From NCBI GenBank assembly GCA_022432975.1, contig CM039508.1:23142542-23206541 (forward strand): 64,000 bases of DNA, written 5' to 3'. Each line of letters begins with the position of its first letter. Position 1 is the stretch's first letter. This document shows, piece after piece, positions 1 through 11,099 of the stretch. The DNA comes from Begonia masoniana (Eukaryota; Streptophyta; Magnoliopsida; Cucurbitales; Begoniaceae). A program made the position numbers and the translations under genes. The notes under the pieces were generated by a model. That model had not been told where the DNA came from. It searched no databases and saw only the letters and a list, made by a program, of their open reading frames with translations.

Positions 1-499
1 GAGAGAATATTTCTCTCTTTTTTGTTCTTTTTTCCTTTTTTTTTATTTCCTCCAAGTTTCCACCTTTCTGCCGTGGAAAGCAAAAAAAAAACAAAACAAA
101 AAAACCTTTTCTTTTTCTCCCAAAAATTGCAATTTCAATTACCGAAATTACAAACCTGAAATCGATCGATACTTTCGAAGAATCAAATCCTGATTTTCGA
201 AAACCACTTCAACCTCGAAGCTCTGATACCAGTTGTTAGGATTAGACGCCCTAATCCACCTGTATCGAACGATCACAGAAAACCAAAAAAGAAAATACGA
301 GAAAATAATGGACACCGAATTTACGTGGAAACCCTAGAAAGGGAAAAACCACGGGCAGAGGAGAGAATCACTAATATCAAATTCGGTACAATGAGTTTTG
401 CGACTCAAGCATCAATATATAGAGAAAACCTAAAACCCTAATATTGATATACGGGCCCAACCCGGCCCACTAGAATTCGGGTCACACCAAATTCTAACA
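1..499 (-). mobile_element. Ty1/copia element L, 5' end only (5' LTR 234-499)
   Basis: Read on the minus strand this is a short copia LTR of 266 bp, starting TGTTAGAATTTGG and ending TCCTAACA. It is followed by a primer binding site, TGGTATCAGAGC (220-231), matching the 3' end of initiator methionine tRNA. A TATA-like motif (TATATA, near 416-424) sits inside the LTR. Positions 1-219 are the untranslated leader; gag and pol would lie beyond the left edge. The LTR and leader are clearly homologous to element K at 7131, which has the opposite orientation. The copia assignment comes from K, where the gag is visible. Confidence 0.85.
220..231 (-). other. Primer binding site of copia element L
   Basis: The minus strand reads TGGTATCAGAGC two bases inside the LTR end. 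This is the standard tRNA-iMet complement used by plant LTR retrotransposons. Confidence 0.9.
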
Positions 500-1278
500 G
501 GATCCGTGTTAGAAGCTCTATGGACCAAATTCTTTGCTCCTATTGGTGCTTATTGGACTACATTCTTCTTCGAGCTTTCAAGGAGAGAGATTGACCTAAG
601 TTGACCTTCATGGGCGAAGTGTTGAGCTCTCGAGTCTCTCATTTTTGGCTCCCACACTAGCACGTGTTTTTGGATTCTTAGAACTCCTTTTAAGTGTGAA
701 CTTTGACATCTCCTTATGAATTTGTGGTAAAGGCTCTATTTTGCTTCTTTGCAAGCCAAACATAAGGCTAGTTTTCATGGTGTTTGCCTTGTGTTAGGTT
801 TTTGTGGCACATCAGTAGACCTAATAGAGCTTTTCATACACAATAATCAAAGGTTACATATAGTCCATGGTTTTGGTGATCTACGTTCATTACCCCTGTT
901 ATTATTCTGTTTTAGTAGATTGAAGGAGGAACGAGAAGAGATGGAGCCTCTCCGACTGAATCCCCGTGGCCGTTATCTATTTATTTCTTTTTGTATTTGA
1001 ATGTCTATAACTTCCCCGTGAAGCTGAAGACCCCTTTTCATTGGACTTGCATTAAGAGATTTGTATTTGAAGTTGGTATTTAAACTTTATCCAACTGTTC
1101 TGTAGTTATAGCACCATTATACCTATCTATGATCACTTTGTGGGTTTTTGAGATTTGACTTATTTTCAAGTTTTACGGTGCAGAACAAGTCATCCGATCC
1201 AGAATTCTGTTCGCTTGGTGACAGCAAGTCATAGTATATTTGTCTGTATATTTGTTTTGTTGGTGGTAGACCTATCAA
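500..1278. other. No supported gene; anonymous flanking DNA
   Basis: AT-rich sequence with only a short open frame (749-1000, plus) that has no recognisable domain or codon pattern. The stretch from about 1100 to 1278 could be the worn LTR of the gypsy remnant that follows, because a decayed primer-binding-like sequence (GTAACAGAGCC) occurs near 1284. I cannot define its ends. Confidence 0.5.
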
Positions 1279-2111
1279 TTTCGTAACAGAGCCCCGATCT
1301 TGGAATTCAAATTGCCGACCAGAAGCATGGATATTCACCTGGAACTAATGGAAGAGAAATTGAATGGATTCTATTCAGACAAGCAACATGGAGAGCCTAT
1401 TACAGAAACCCTCTGCTCTAGACACTGTCAATGGCTGTCTGCAACAGATTGAGCACTCTTTACGGAAAGGTACGCCGACCCTGTCCGATGAAGCTGAACC
1501 AAGTAACCAGCCACAGAAACAGCCGATCAACCTCACCCTAGGGGGCCAACCTCCGACCGCTGCCTTCCGCCGTGATACCCCGCTACATCGATTGGAGACG
1601 CCCGTGTTTTCTGGCGAAAATCCTGAAGGATTTCTGTATAGAGTTGAACAGATTTTTTGTATCAACCATCTGTCTGAACACGAGGTGTTAGAGCTTTCTC
1701 GCTGTTTTCCTGATTCAGATCATCCATTTTCCGCTTTCCAACAACTTCATCCAGTCCATCCACAAACAACCTTGCTTCTGCAACCACCTCCCTTCCAAAG
1801 CTTCCTTCAATCCATCGACCTTACCAGCACCCACTGAACCACTTTTCAGACCTTTAACGCCAACAATGCCTACCAAGACGGATCTCCAACTCAAACGTGA
1901 GCACGGGCTGTGTTTTTTGTTGAGACGAGAAATGTTTGTTAGGCTCTATCGTTATCCCCTATGTCAAAAAGCGGAAATCAAACGCTTGGTCCATGGAATG
2001 TTGTTTGCAGGTCCGACCAGACCAAGCGTGAGCCAATTTTCGGGTCCAGCAGTTATTGATGAATTGCTGCTAGAGGAGTTACATAGAGCTCAGATTAAGG
2101 TCAAACCATAG
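1279..2111 (+). pseudogene. Decayed Ty3/gypsy gag-RT remnant
   Basis: The frame at 1364-1837 encodes a gag-like segment with RLETPVFSGENPEGFLYRVEQ near residues 76-96, a pattern typical of plant Ty3/gypsy capsid domains. The frame at 1866-2111 begins with the start of a gag zinc-knuckle region (QLKREHGLCF). It then jumps directly to the N-terminal part of a reverse transcriptase (YRYPLCQKAEIKRLVHGML followed by RPSVSQFS). Most of gag, all of protease and most of RT are missing, so this is a multiply deleted copy. A worn primer-binding-like site near 1284 suggests that the element began there in plus orientation. It is a different family from the large chromoviruses further right. Confidence 0.65.
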
Positions 2112-2494
2112 GATGCGTCGAAAATGACATTCCATACACATGAAGGTAGAGTTCTTAGTTATGTCGATTTTACACATTAAGGTCACTTCGAGTGCTTAGT
2201 TATGTCGTTCATCTTGCCAATTTTTGAGCTCTTATATGAATGCGATGATTATCTCGCCGAGAGCCGAGGTTCAACACAAACAACTCCATCTAGCAAACAT
2301 GAATAGGGTAATGTCGTAACCACACTGTCTCCCGAGATGATCATGTCGATGATGCTAAGCACGTGACGCACGCTTCCATCTCGAGAATAAATTATATAAT
2401 CACATTCTTCCCACAATCACATATCCTTCACTTCACAGCAAACAAAAAACAAAAAACAAAAAACAAAAAGCACAGTTACAAAGAAACTAGCAAA
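2112..2494. other. 3' flank of the OSCA gene, probably including its 3' UTR
   Basis: No coding sequence is visible. The half nearest the stop codon contains a short CAAAAAA-type repeat (about 2441-2470). The 3' UTR and poly(A) site of the minus-strand gene probably lie here. I do not see an unambiguous polyadenylation signal. Confidence 0.4.
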
Positions 2495-5400
2495 TCAGAC
2501 TATTGAATCCATTGTTGAAACTTGATATAAGGCATCCCCCGGCTGATCGTCATCGACCTTGTGGCAGCTCAAACTCGGAGGAATGTAGGATCGAAAAATG
2601 CTGTCCATATTTGGAGTTTCTTTGAGTTCTCGGCAGGCGACCTCGAGAGGAGTGGAACAGAACGCACGGTAGAATTTCTTGTGACAAACATAACAGAAAA
2701 GCAACGAGATTATGGGAAGAGGAATGATAAGCGTCGCATATACAAACTTCTTCACTCCGAAGAAACCAAACATGGTGACTTGGAACAACAAAAGTGCGGC
2801 TAAAATACGGGTGTGCAAGTGCGGCCACATTCTTCCGTTTGTCTCATATGCAGGAACATAAACTTTTAAAGCCTGTAAACACCCGAAAAAAATAAATAAA
2901 TAAAAATACAATCGTGTACTATGTCAAAAAATTGCTTTGAAAAACACCTGATTTCGAAGAACAAGCCATCCCAGACCAAAATAAATGACCCCAAATGGGA
3001 TGATTAAGGGGGCAATGACGGAGTAGCAAAGGACGATCGTGAGGACGAGCATATCACCGGGACCTCTTGTTCCATAGCTCAGATCTCCGGGTAACCAAGC
3101 TTCCTTCAATTCACGTTCAGTTTTGCAAAGATACTTCCTCTTCAAATGATAAATAATTAGAGGGATAATCCTCGACAGTTCCAGTCCATATCCAACAAAA
3201 AACCTGACAGCACATTACAACCAAAATCAGTTCATCAACAAGATAATATCACACTATGACATTCTGTCACTACTCGTCGATGCATTCGCTCGACAAAAAA
3301 AATACGTATTTTTCAATAGGAAAATATATTTCTACAGAGCTTCTAACATTAATGGAAAGGAAATAGAGGAGAAAAGAAGTTGTTTTACTCACTTAAGGGC
3401 CACAAATGTCAGAAAGTAAGTTGCGCTGCCGGGGAGACTGTTTGCCAAAACGTCGATGACAGAATTTGGGTTCTTCTCTATACTTTTGAACGTGTTAAAC
3501 AATGTTCCACTGAGTGTAATGCCGAGAAAAACGTTCAAAACAGAGAAATAGAAGTACTTTCCTGAAGCAGCTCGAATGGCATGGCCCTCGGAAGGAATTC
3601 CTTCAGCTTTGGACAAAAACAATAGTAGTTTTGGCAGCAAGGCCAGGAAGATAATCAGTGCAACCTGAGGAAGATAAGCCTCCAACACTGTCTTTAAAGC
3701 TTTTATTTTCACAATAGGCTTTATAAATGGCAGAAGTTTCACTAAATTATCCAAAGTCGTCACAGCTGAAATAAACCCGATTGGAATCATGTAGAAGAAA
3801 ATGGTCAAGGCCACAATAAAGTAGACGATGTATTGCCGCAATTGCCTATCAAAAAACTTTATTTTAAGATTAGTCCAAATAATCTGGCGCGGCTGGGGGG
3901 AGTCTATAACGGTCCATTTGTTGACGATTTGGGCGTGTAGGCTTTGAGCAGCAGAGGCTGCAACCACCCTGTCAGTGAAAAAGATTAAGGCTGCATCTTG
4001 CTGCTTCTCTCTAAGAGTTATTTTTTGCTCATTTACTAGTTCCGGAATGAGTTGATTGATCCTTTCATTGTAGAACTCTATGCTATCAACCTTTTTCCCG
4101 ATGAGGCCGAGGAAGCCGGTCTTATGCATAGGTCTCGTTCCTTCTGGCTTGCCTTCTTTTTTGCTCTCTTCGAGAATTGCTTCCGCTCGTTCAAGCTTCC
4201 TCTTGAAGCCTTCTAACTCCTCGTACAACTTATTGACCTACACACAAAGTTAAATTGTGTCGTTGGACTTCCTTTCGGGATTAAAATTAGACAAACAAAT
4301 CGACAAACGTAGATTTAAGGGCCACAAAATGAGATGATAGTCCACCAACTGATGAATTACTTGTTTAGGTACTGATTATAGACCAAAAGAAACCAGTATC
4401 GAGCACCCAAAGTAAATGTCCATCTTACTAGTACCATATTATCCACTTTGAGTTGAATCTTGCATAGTTTTGTTCTCATATTTTCTCCAAAAAGTGTCAT
4501 ACTAATCTAGAAATTAATTTTACTTATGAATCATTTACCTTAACTGCACAAAACAATGTGAGATTATACACCGTTCTCTTCTACTACTCGATAGGCCCTC
4601 ACAATTTACCATGATCAAGATCGATGGTCAAACCCAAAACATAGAAAAGTGAACTCTAAGAAGCATACCTCTCGATTGTTTGTGACGATTAAGGATCTAT
4701 AAAATGTGTTGTGATAGATGGCTTGAAAGAAAGTGTCCACATGTTCCTTCCTGCTCTGACCCTCAGCAGCAGGCGGTATGTCCCTGACCAGAACAGCGAA
4801 TTGCTCCATTTTCACTTCAGGGGACATTAACGCTTCGGCTCGGAGCGAAGAGGCGCGCTTGTATCCTTTCCACAGCAGCAAATATACAACAATAGAAATC
4901 CAATAAGTGGCTATTAAGTACGCCCACAACCTCCAACTCTTAGCCTGAAACCACGTCAGTCAGGAAAGCACAGAAAATATGAACATCTCCATAGAACGGA
5001 AGAACTCAAGCTTTAGAAGTGGATGGAAAGATGCATACTTGGACATTTCCCATAGCTAACTTGTCAAGTTCATTGAATGTTACATTGCTGGTAGAGTTAC
5101 TAGTTAGCTTTACACCGTTATCAGTGGCAGCAATCGGCAGCAGAAGTGGTATCAGAATAACCCCAGATAAAGCCAGAATTCCCAAAGCTGAAAGTTCAAC
5201 AACAATTGAAATTGTTAAGAACAAGTTTGTAATAACTCCGCCAAGTCAAATGGCTTCAGAAACAGAGAGAGAGAGAGAGAGAGAGACCAGTGCTGAGAAA
5301 GACAAAGTAGACAGCCGTATCGACTCCTGAAATAGAGATCACATCCTGTTCGGTGGAAGATAAAGCTTCTCGGATCCAAGCAAACGGGTTGCGGGTGGTC

Positions 5401-5561
5401 GACGACCCGCCTTCGCATGGATCCAAACCCTTGAGGATGCGATTAGGGTAGTAGACCACTGAATTTCCAGGTTTGGAAGAGAGCCATGCGAAGAGGAGCA
5501 TCAAAACCAGGAAAAGAACGAAAGAAGTCCCTAAAGACGTCAAAAACGAGATAAAATTCAT
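2495..5561 (-). CDS. ERD4: CSC1-like hyperosmolality-gated cation channel, ERD4/OSCA3 type
   Basis: Six coding exons with GT/AG introns: 5561-5288, 5187-5039, 4944-4669, 4237-3393, 3203-2948 and 2872-2495. They join in frame to 2178 nt (725 residues plus stop), the usual length for ERD4. An N-terminal membrane segment (about residues 5-27) is followed by a second near 80-115 and a third near 145-165. A cytosolic region (about 166-365) carries FAVLVRDIPP and a coiled stretch rich in K and E. The C-terminal membrane block (about 369-665) includes YFIVALTIFFYMIPIGFIS and GKYFYFSVLNVFLG. These match the RSN1_TM, PHM7_cyto and 7TM (DUF221) domain order of OSCA/CSC1 mechanosensitive calcium-permeable channels at the plasma membrane. 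ERD4 of Arabidopsis is dehydration-induced. The start ATG at 5561 gives MNFISFLTSLGTS, the family N-terminus. There are no stops or frameshifts, so it is probably functional. Confidence 0.95.
5264..5286. repeat. (GA)n microsatellite at the intron 1 donor
   Basis: An uninterrupted AG/GA dinucleotide tract. On the gene strand it is a (CT)n tract starting right at the 5' splice donor of intron 1 (GTCTCTCT...). The donor therefore departs from the usual GTAAGT consensus and lies inside a length-variable repeat. Confidence 0.85.
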
Positions 5562-5814
5562 CTGGGTCTCGCTCGGTCGCTCCCTCTCCTCTGTTTTCAG
5601 TTTCCTTTTCAGGGACAGCAAGGTAGAAAGAAAAAGTAGCCGTTGGGAAATGGGGCGACACTCAAAACCAATCCCGTATTTGAGGAAGATGAGATTGAAA
5701 ATATCCCAACAACCGAGGGAGAGAGATGATTGGACTATTAGTTGCGTTCTGATAAGAGCTGAAATCCTAATCTTGCCGACAATGATGTCGACACTCTGAA
5801 GGTAGGGCATATGT

Positions 5815-5980
5815 TAGAACTTAGAAGCCGTGGTGGAAAGGTGGGTGTTGTCCAAAGAATACGTGTGATCACGAGGTACAGTCTATGATGAAGAGGATCA
5901 AATAATTGTAAGGCTACATAGTTGCGTAACGTCACATGCAAGAGAGTACCACGTCACATTTAATAAGATTTATATGCATT
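5815..5980 (-). promoter_or_regulatory. ACGT-core cluster upstream of the OSCA/ERD4 gene
   Basis: Three ACGT cores occur within about 100 bp: ACGTGTGA at 5861-5868, TAACGTCAC at 5927-5935 and CCACGTCAC at 5949-5957. ACGT cores bind bZIP factors, and ACGTGT is the ABRE core. ERD4 homologues respond to dehydration, so an ABA-responsive unit fits. A TATA-like ATATAAAT (minus strand, about 5969-5976) lies upstream of the cores, so they could be in the 5' UTR rather than the promoter. Confidence 0.35.
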
Positions 5981-7130
5981 CTCAAGTTGATAGGGTCCCT
6001 AACTACCTCCTAACTGTGATTCCTCAATCTTGAATAGCACTATCCTATGATATATTATGATTTAAGTAGTTTCAAATCATTTTCAATCTTGTCTATTTGG
6101 TCATTGCCCACAATAATTTCGTCTCTCTAATTTTATTTCTGACATCTAATTAATGGGTATAATAATCTAAGAAAAATCTACCAATCTTATATTATCATGT
6201 TCCTAAGTCGACCAACTGTGAACGCTCCAATAAATATTAAATTTTAGGGCCAAGCTGGTAGGGCTGGTCGAAATCTTAGAGGAAAGTACAAAAATAGCCT
6301 TGTGATGAGAATTGAATCCGTGTGTTGCCGACAATGCCGTCTACTTCAAGAAGCTGACTCAGGGAAAGCTCCAAATCCGTGGAATGAAGAAATGTGTGGG
6401 CTTCTTTGTTGTCTATTTCCCAAAACAAGAAGATGGTCCATAGATTGTTCTCGCCTACAATGATAATTGATAACTGTTTCTGTACCAATGTGAAAATGAT
6501 TTGTATTGTCATCGAACATGCATAGTTCCTCGTACATTTTTGTTTTTCTATGAAAACTCGCAAGACATGAATTTATATATGCATGAACCAGTTGTCTTTC
6601 TTTCTCAAGACCAACAATATCACGCTCAATTATGGAAAGTCTAGAGTTGTTTTAAGAAAGCTTTAAAGTGTTTAGTTATTAAAAGTAATTTCTTTTTTTT
6701 TTTTTCAAAAGTTACACAATTCTCAAATTTTTTTATTTAATAATTTAAAATTCAGTCATAATTTTTTTTTTCTTTTATTATTTAAGTTGTTAAGTAATTT
6801 AAAAAATTTAAATTTTATAACTACCAATCTCCCTCCTATTTTTCGAGGGCTAGAATAGTCGAGTTGAGTTTCAAAATTTCAGAAATTCAAAACCTAACCA
6901 AAATCAAATTAATTTCTATCGGTTTTTTGCCAACGGGGCCATATGACATGGCATAAGTTGTGAAGTAAGAAAGGAACAGAGAGTAGGGAAGGAAAAAGGA
7001 CCAGAGAGAGATGAGAGGAAGACGATGAACATGTCAGTCAAGAGAAGAAAGCTATCTTTCATTTACGAAGATTGTTCTTTACATAGGCTGTTGTTCTGCA
7101 CAAAGTGATTATTGTTCTTTACATCATGCA
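5981..7130. other. Intergenic region with no supported gene
   Basis: AT-rich sequence between the OSCA gene and copia element K. The short minus-strand frame at 6276-6563 has no recognisable domain. Poly(T) and A/T-rich runs dominate 6680-6830. Confidence 0.5.
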
Positions 7131-7380
7131 TGTTAGTTTCGGTGTGACCCGATTTCTGACTGGGTCAGATCGGTACGACTCACGTTGTGAATCTCAATAT
7201 GACTAGAGTTTTATGTTTCCGTAAAAATATATGCTTGTATGGCAAAACTCATTATACCTTGATTTTACATAGTGATTTTTCCTCTGCCCGTGATTTTTCC
7301 CTTCTAGGGTTTCCACGTAAATCTTGGTGTCCACTGTTTCTCGTTTTTCTTTTTCGATTTCAGTTCGGCTTTTTAAGAAT

Positions 7381-7392
7381 TGGTATCAGAGC
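7381..7392 (+). other. Primer binding site of copia element K
   Basis: TGGTATCAGAGC lies directly downstream of the LTR, complementary to tRNA-iMet. Confidence 0.9.
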
Positions 7393-8155
7393 TTTAGGTT
7401 GAAGGTTTCAAAAATCAGGGTTTGATTTTTCGAAGGTATCGAACGTTTTTGAGGTTTGCAATTTCAAAATTGAAATTGGAGGAAAAAAAAAAAGAAAAGA
7501 AAAGAAAAGAAAGTTAATTTCTTTTCTATTTTATGTGAATAAACAAAAAAAATTTGTTCTGTTGTTCTTCGACAGTAAAACAGAAGAGAAGAGAAAAGAG
7601 AAGCCGCTGCCATCGCCGCACATCAGGGAGAAGCGCCGTTACTGAGATTCTGCCGCTGATTTTTCGCAGTCCATCATCCACTGTTCGTCAGTGAAGAAGA
7701 GAGAAGAAAGTCTCTCGCTGCCTCTCATTGCTACCGTCGCCGAGGAGGAGAACAGAGCTGCTCGCCGCCGTTCTGCAAACCGACCGCGAGAACAGCCGAG
7801 CGCCGATCAGAACCCACCGCACTGCCGACGACGAACAGTGCTACGTTCAACTCCTGTTCGTCGCTGCCTTGCCGTCTGAGACCCCACCGTCGACGCTGCT
7901 TCAGTTAGCCGGCCAGCAACAACAGTTCAGTCTGTTCTATTTTTTTTTTGGTATTTTTCACAGGTTACAAAATTCTGTGATTATTGGGTGCCGCGAATTT
8001 TTTGATTAATTTTGGAGTCAATATTCTGAAATTTTTTGTTTGTGAAATCTTGGGGTTGTGAAGTTTCTGGAGGGTTGACATATTGTTTGCTGTTTTTTTT
8101 TGGAGTAATTATCTGGTGGAGATATTATTGGGTAAATATTCCGAATTTTTGAGAG

Positions 8156-8987
8156 ATGACATCATTAAAATATGATATTCCTTTGCTGGATAGGAATACA
8201 AGATTTTTACTATGGCAGGTAAAGATGCGAGATCTTCTCACTCAAATGGAATTGGATGACACGTTACTTGATTTTGATAATATGCCTGAGTCTTGGTCAG
8301 AGGCGGAGAAACTCACAAGAGACAGAAAAACTTTATCTCTGATTCGTCTATACTTGTCAAATTCAATTTTGGAGGATGTGTTGAAGGTAAAATCTGCTGC
8401 TGAAGTATGGTCAAAATTGGAAGAATTGTGCCAACATAAAACTCTCACGAGGAAGCTGCATTTGAAGCAACAATATATTTTCATCATATGAGAGAAGGAT
8501 CTTCTATCGAAGAACACTTGTGTGCATTCAAAGAGATAGTTTCGGATTTGAAAACTTTGGAGTGCAAATATGATGATGAGGATTTAGCTTTGATTTTGTT
8601 GTGCTCGTTGCCTGTTTCGTACAATATTTTTCAGGACACAATGTTATATAGTCGTGACATGCTAACCTTGAAGGAAGTCCGTGATGCTTTGCTTTCAAAG
8701 GAAAGGATGAAACACCTTGTAGTTAGATTTGGAACTCAAGACGAGGGACTGGTTACTCAGGGTAGAGCTACAGAGAAGTCTGAGAAAAACAGTCATGGCA
8801 GAAAGAATTCAAGGGGCAGATCAAAGTCCAGGAATAGAAACAAAATTTGTTTTTACTGTCAGAAAAAAGGGCATATAAAATCAGAGTGTTATCAACAGTA
8901 AAACAAGAGAAAAGAACAAAGTGAACAAAATGAAAAACATTCAGGGAACTCTGGTGAAGCAGTTGTTGCTGAAGATGAAAGTGCAAG
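8156..8987 (+). pseudogene. Copia gag, TNT1-like, frameshifted and truncated
   Basis: The start ATG at 8156 opens with MTSLKYDIPLLDRNTRF, typical of TNT1-like copia gag (UBN2 family). The first frame runs to 8491. A 1-nt shift near 8475 moves the reading to the frame of 8488-8901 (REGSSIEEHLCAFKEI onward). A CCHC zinc knuckle, CFYCQKKGHIKSEC, lies about 8848-8889 and would bind genomic RNA. A TAA at 8899 interrupts the frame, and coding-like sequence (GEAVVAEDESASDTG) continues until element A cuts it at 8987. Protease, integrase and RT are not in the window. Clearly inactive. Confidence 0.85.
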
Positions 8988-10988
8988 TGACACAGGGGCC
9001 CTTAGAAAAGGTTCCGTGTGTAACCCATAAAATCAACAAAATGCTCGGGTGAAGTGAATGTGCACAGACCGAGGAGAAGAATAGCAAAAATGGAGATAAA
9101 ATGCAAGTGAAATGAAAGTGAGTAATGTGTGATAGAGTGGTCGAGAATGGAGAGGGTTAAATGACATGAAATATAAAAGAAAAAGGAAGTAAAGATGAAG
9201 GTGATATTGGGTGTGAAATCCATGGAGAAGATAAAGAATGATGGAGAAGAAAATTGCAAATAAATAAAGTGAAGTGTGTGCTAAGTGAATGGCCGAAATG
9301 GAGGAGATGGAATGTGAGTGAAAATGTGATGGAAATGAAATCACCCTTGGTGGACCCGGGAGCTATCTTACGTGTGCTCTCGGGTGCACGTTTTCCCAGA
9401 GGAAAACGACTACCGTAGGCCTAGGTTTTCTTCCTAAAACCTTAAACTCTAGAGAGAGCAAAGGTGAGGGAATGAGTGAGAGTTCACCTAGCAACCCGAG
9501 GGTTAGGGGAACAATAGAGGACCTCTCCACTCGATAAAAATCGAGGAACACTCGAAGGGCTTCTAACACTTAGGTTGGGAAAAGGGAAATTCTCATAAAT
9601 GGCCAAAGTTCTTTTACACACACCAATGCTATGCTTAAATAGAAAACCTAGGGTGAATGATTAGGGTTTGGCAATTGGAAGGATGCAATTTGAGCCATAG
9701 GATGAAGTCTTGATCGGCGGCTACGAGGTGCCATCCCCGCGCGCGTAGCTGATTGGAGGAAGTTGCCCAGCGCGCCATCTGGTGGTCCAGCAGCGTGCCT
9801 CATCAACGGCGCTGAAGACCCATCTGTGCGCGTCATGCTGGTGATCCGGGTGCACGCATCCAACAGCCAGCGCAGCAATTTGTGGCGCGCCCCGATCAAC
9901 GGCCAAGGTGCTCTAGCGCTACAATCTGTGGCGCGCTTGATCAGCGGCTGTGATGCTCTAGCGCGCGCCTCATCCGATGGACAGCTGCCTACCTGTATGC
10001 GCCTGCCCGCGCCATCTGCTGCTGTCTGGGCGCGCCTGTCCGGTGCCATCCTGCCTGCCCACGTGCACGCCAGAACCTTGCTCCCTTTGATCCGAGCCCT
10101 TGCTTAGCCAATGGTTGAAGTTTTGCCAAGTCATTGATCCATGTTGCCACTAACATTTGTACCTGCAAATTTCATACCTTGAATGTGGGCTCTTCTTTGG
10201 GCTAAGGCTTGCTTTAGGTCCAATTTGTTAAGTAGAAAATCCATAAGTGTTGAGAGGCTCCTTTACTTGGGTGGCCAAGTCTTCAACCCATCATCCACCA
10301 ACATACATCTAGTCATAACTACACAATTTAATGCATGATGCAATTATAATTAATTCATACAAAAAGGCTAGAGTATCCCAAAAGTTTTAAAAACAAAATT
10401 ACATCAATTCATGGGCCGGGAAGACAAATTCCCATGGGCAAATAGATGAATCCTTCCAAATGCTCCAAGCGAGGTTTCCAACAAGATCAACTCCTCCAAG
10501 AAAAGGAAAAATAAATTCATTAGTAAAAATGATAAGTAGATTATGGGCCTTGAACTGTGATCTAGTATTGGGCCTCCATGGCATGTCATCCCCTCCGGGT
10601 GGCTGAGGATTTGACCTCAAATCCAATGATTTAGCTACCTCTTCACGATTTTCATTACTAATGAGAGGGGTCAAAACTTAGGCACTAAGGGTGGATGATA
10701 AGGTTATCTTTGGTAATCGGGTGGTCTTACTAAAAATTTCTTTGGTAAAAGTGGTATGATCGAATTCGTGAGCTACTTTGGAGGGCGATTGCTTAGTGAT
10801 GGAGTGAAGGTTTCCAAAGTAGTTGAATTCAGCAAGTATCAATATCAGATTCCATTATACTCTTTCGACCAAAGAATTAATCGGTTTATCCTTAAGACCA
10901 CAAATGCAAGCTTTCCATTCAATTGAACCTTGTCCCTAGTTCGATGGTAGAATTTATGGTAATCACATGGTGGGGATAATTGTTTTGA
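8988..10988 (-). mobile_element. Ty3/gypsy element A, 3' part (3' LTR 8988-10588)
   Basis: A 1601-bp LTR on the minus strand, reading TGACATGCC...CCCTGTGTCA, is followed leftward-to-right by a purine-rich tract (CCACCCGGAGGGGA) and 400 bp of 3' internal sequence. It aligns with the LTR and 3' internal end of element B (for example GATTTGACCTCAAATCCA and GGTTCGATGGTAGAATTT), so A and B belong to one family. A conserved small hairpin (9390-9407) and a GC-rich block (about 9720-10080) lie inside the LTR. The internal region stops at 10988, where the LTR of element J begins. The rest of A must be right of the window. Confidence 0.8.
9720..10080. repeat. GC-rich GCGCGCC-type repeat block in LTR A
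   Basis: Repeated GCGCGCCATC, CAGCGCGC and related words in both orientations make this block far richer in GC than the surrounding LTR. A similar but not identical block lies at the same place in element B (about 11845-12070 and 49660-49880). Confidence 0.7.
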
Positions 10989-11094
10989 TGACATGCCTAG
11001 GGGCCCAATTATTTGAAAACCCGATAAAGGCCCAAACTTTATTTATTCTCCTTACTTATTATGATGTTTCTTTTGTAGGTATTGATCCAGTTGG

Positions 11095-11099
11095 AGATG
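11095..11099. other. Target site duplication of element B (agatg), left copy
   Basis: AGATG here and AGATG at 50356-50360 flank element B. The LTR end next to this copy has lost about four terminal bases compared with the other LTR. Confidence 0.7.

Larger units (their letters stand above)
7131..8987 (+). mobile_element. Ty1/copia element K, 5' part (LTR about 7131-7377)
   Basis: A TGTTAG-starting LTR of about 247 bp is followed by the primer binding site TGGTATCAGAGC (7381-7392), a leader (7393-8155) and gag. The LTR and leader share long stretches with element L (for example GGGTTTCCACGTAAAT and TTTGATTTTTCGAAGGTATCGA), so both belong to one family. The LTR 3' end is worn and its CA is not obvious. 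The element is cut at 8987 by insertion of gypsy element A; its pol and 3' LTR would lie beyond the right end of the window. Confidence 0.85.

Noticed and set aside
749..1000. 83-codon plus-strand frame
   Set aside because: No known motif, no conserved start context, and located in decayed DNA next to retroelement remnants.
5019..5799. Plus-strand frames at 5019-5330 and 5473-5799
   Set aside because: Antisense shadows of OSCA exons 1-2.
5757..6360. Two similar minus-strand words (VDIIVGKIRI near 5790 and VDGIVGNTRI near 6330)
   Set aside because: The match is short and the surroundings do not align; it is not enough to claim a duplicated exon.
9763..10107. 114-codon plus-strand frame in GC-rich DNA
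   Set aside because: Lies in the GC-rich repeat block of LTR A; high GC lowers stop frequency, and no domain is visible.
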